The notes under the pieces are model-generated. The model did not search any database. It had not been told where the DNA came from and worked only from the letters and a program-made list of their open reading frames with translations. Positions 63,822 to 64,000 of a DNA stretch of 64,000 nucleotides are shown here, piece by piece. Made by a program: the position numbers and the translations under genes. The stretch lies in NCBI RefSeq assembly GCF_003344785.1, contig NZ_QPMK01000010.1, positions 1 through 64,000 of the forward strand. Direction: 5' to 3'. Source of the stretch: Thalassococcus profundi. Its GTDB lineage: Bacteria; Pseudomonadota; Alphaproteobacteria; Rhodobacterales; Rhodobacteraceae. Every line of letters begins with the position of its first letter. Position 1 is the first letter of the stretch.

Positions 63822-64000
63822 ATGTCCGACAAACCGAAACTCACATCCACTTCTGGTGCGCCCTACCCAAGCAACGCCCATTCCAAAACCGCCGGAACCC
63901 GCGGTCCGTTGCTGATGGAGGATCACCAGCTGCTGGAAAAGCTGGCGCACCAGAACCGCGAACGCATCCCCGAGCGCGTGGTCCATGCCAAGGGCTGGGG
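63822..64000 (+). CDS. katA: Catalase, N-terminal part (cut by the window edge)
   Basis: The first 59 full codons begin [20 protein letters not shown], then [20 protein letters not shown] and [20 protein letters not shown]. The GPLLMED and [16 protein letters not shown] segments are the hallmark N terminus of small-subunit haem catalases. The HAKG His is the distal haem-pocket residue. AAGGAGA lies 7 bases before the ATG, and the gene starts 16 bases after the paoC stop, so it is probably co-transcribed with the aldehyde oxidoreductase and could remove the peroxide that enzyme may release. The rest is outside the window. Confidence 0.93.
   Translation, partial: MSDKPKLTSTSGAPYPSNAHSKTAGTRGPLLMEDHQLLEKLAHQNRERIPERVVHAKGW

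Noticed and set aside
1-64000. CRISPR arrays, insertion sequences or prophage genes
   Set aside because: No short regularly spaced repeats, transposase-like frames or phage structural genes were recognised.

Overview
The window is high-GC DNA that most likely comes from an alphaproteobacterium of the Rhodobacteraceae (Roseobacter group). The evidence is the codon use, GGAAC-N17-CGTT (sigma-EcfG type) promoters, a C-rich palindromic intergenic element of a kind I associate with Rhodobacterales, and the gene families present. The species call is inference.

Positions 1-37056 are one minus-strand locus dominated by a single uninterrupted 11,796-residue gene (35.4 kb, roughly 1.2 MDa). It begins with the LEPR-XLL signature (FEPRLLLSAD). 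It continues through about 17 PPC-like repeats, 17 CARDB-like repeats, a TIG/IPT-like domain, two beta-propellers, nine He_PIG/cadherin-like repeats, an RHS/YD core, a dockerin, a lipase-like domain without its nucleophile, a long helical block of lower GC, an M6-like metalloprotease motif, three near-identical cadherin-like repeats, a PKD domain, a cohesin-like domain and a cysteine-bearing tail. Directly downstream and coupled to it are a DUF3467 protein (TGA immediately followed by ATG) and a GAF-HlyD membrane-fusion protein that runs off the left edge. A small secreted HlyD-like adaptor is transcribed divergently at 37249. I read this as a dedicated giant-protein production and secretion locus. 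No inner-membrane ABC or protease partner is visible in the window.

Positions 38252-45686 hold a fused membrane/spermidine-synthase-like protein, an RND efflux pair (adaptor and HAE1-type pump, ATGA overlap), and a convergent GntR/FCD regulator with a tandem-GNAT acetyltransferase. Positions 45940-50791 hold a polyamine-type ABC importer (ATPase, Tat-exported binding protein, two permeases) ending in an Asp/Glu/hydantoin racemase-like gene. A perfect GntR-type palindrome lies between this operon and the FCD regulator. Next come a DUF1801/YdeI protein, a sulfotransferase-like hypothetical, an orphan Fe(III)-type ABC permease and tRNA-Thr(TGT).

Positions 54636-59561 form a stress and membrane island: an FNT transporter, an HdeD-like protein, CsbD, ExoD, and TrkA/TrkH potassium uptake. 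Three consensus or near-consensus sigma-EcfG promoters drive csbD, exoD and trkHA. The right end (60073-64000) is a PaoABC-type molybdenum aldehyde oxidoreductase operon followed closely by a catalase gene cut by the window edge.

Many long plus-strand open frames between 1 and 37 kb are GC-driven shadows of the giant gene and are not annotated.
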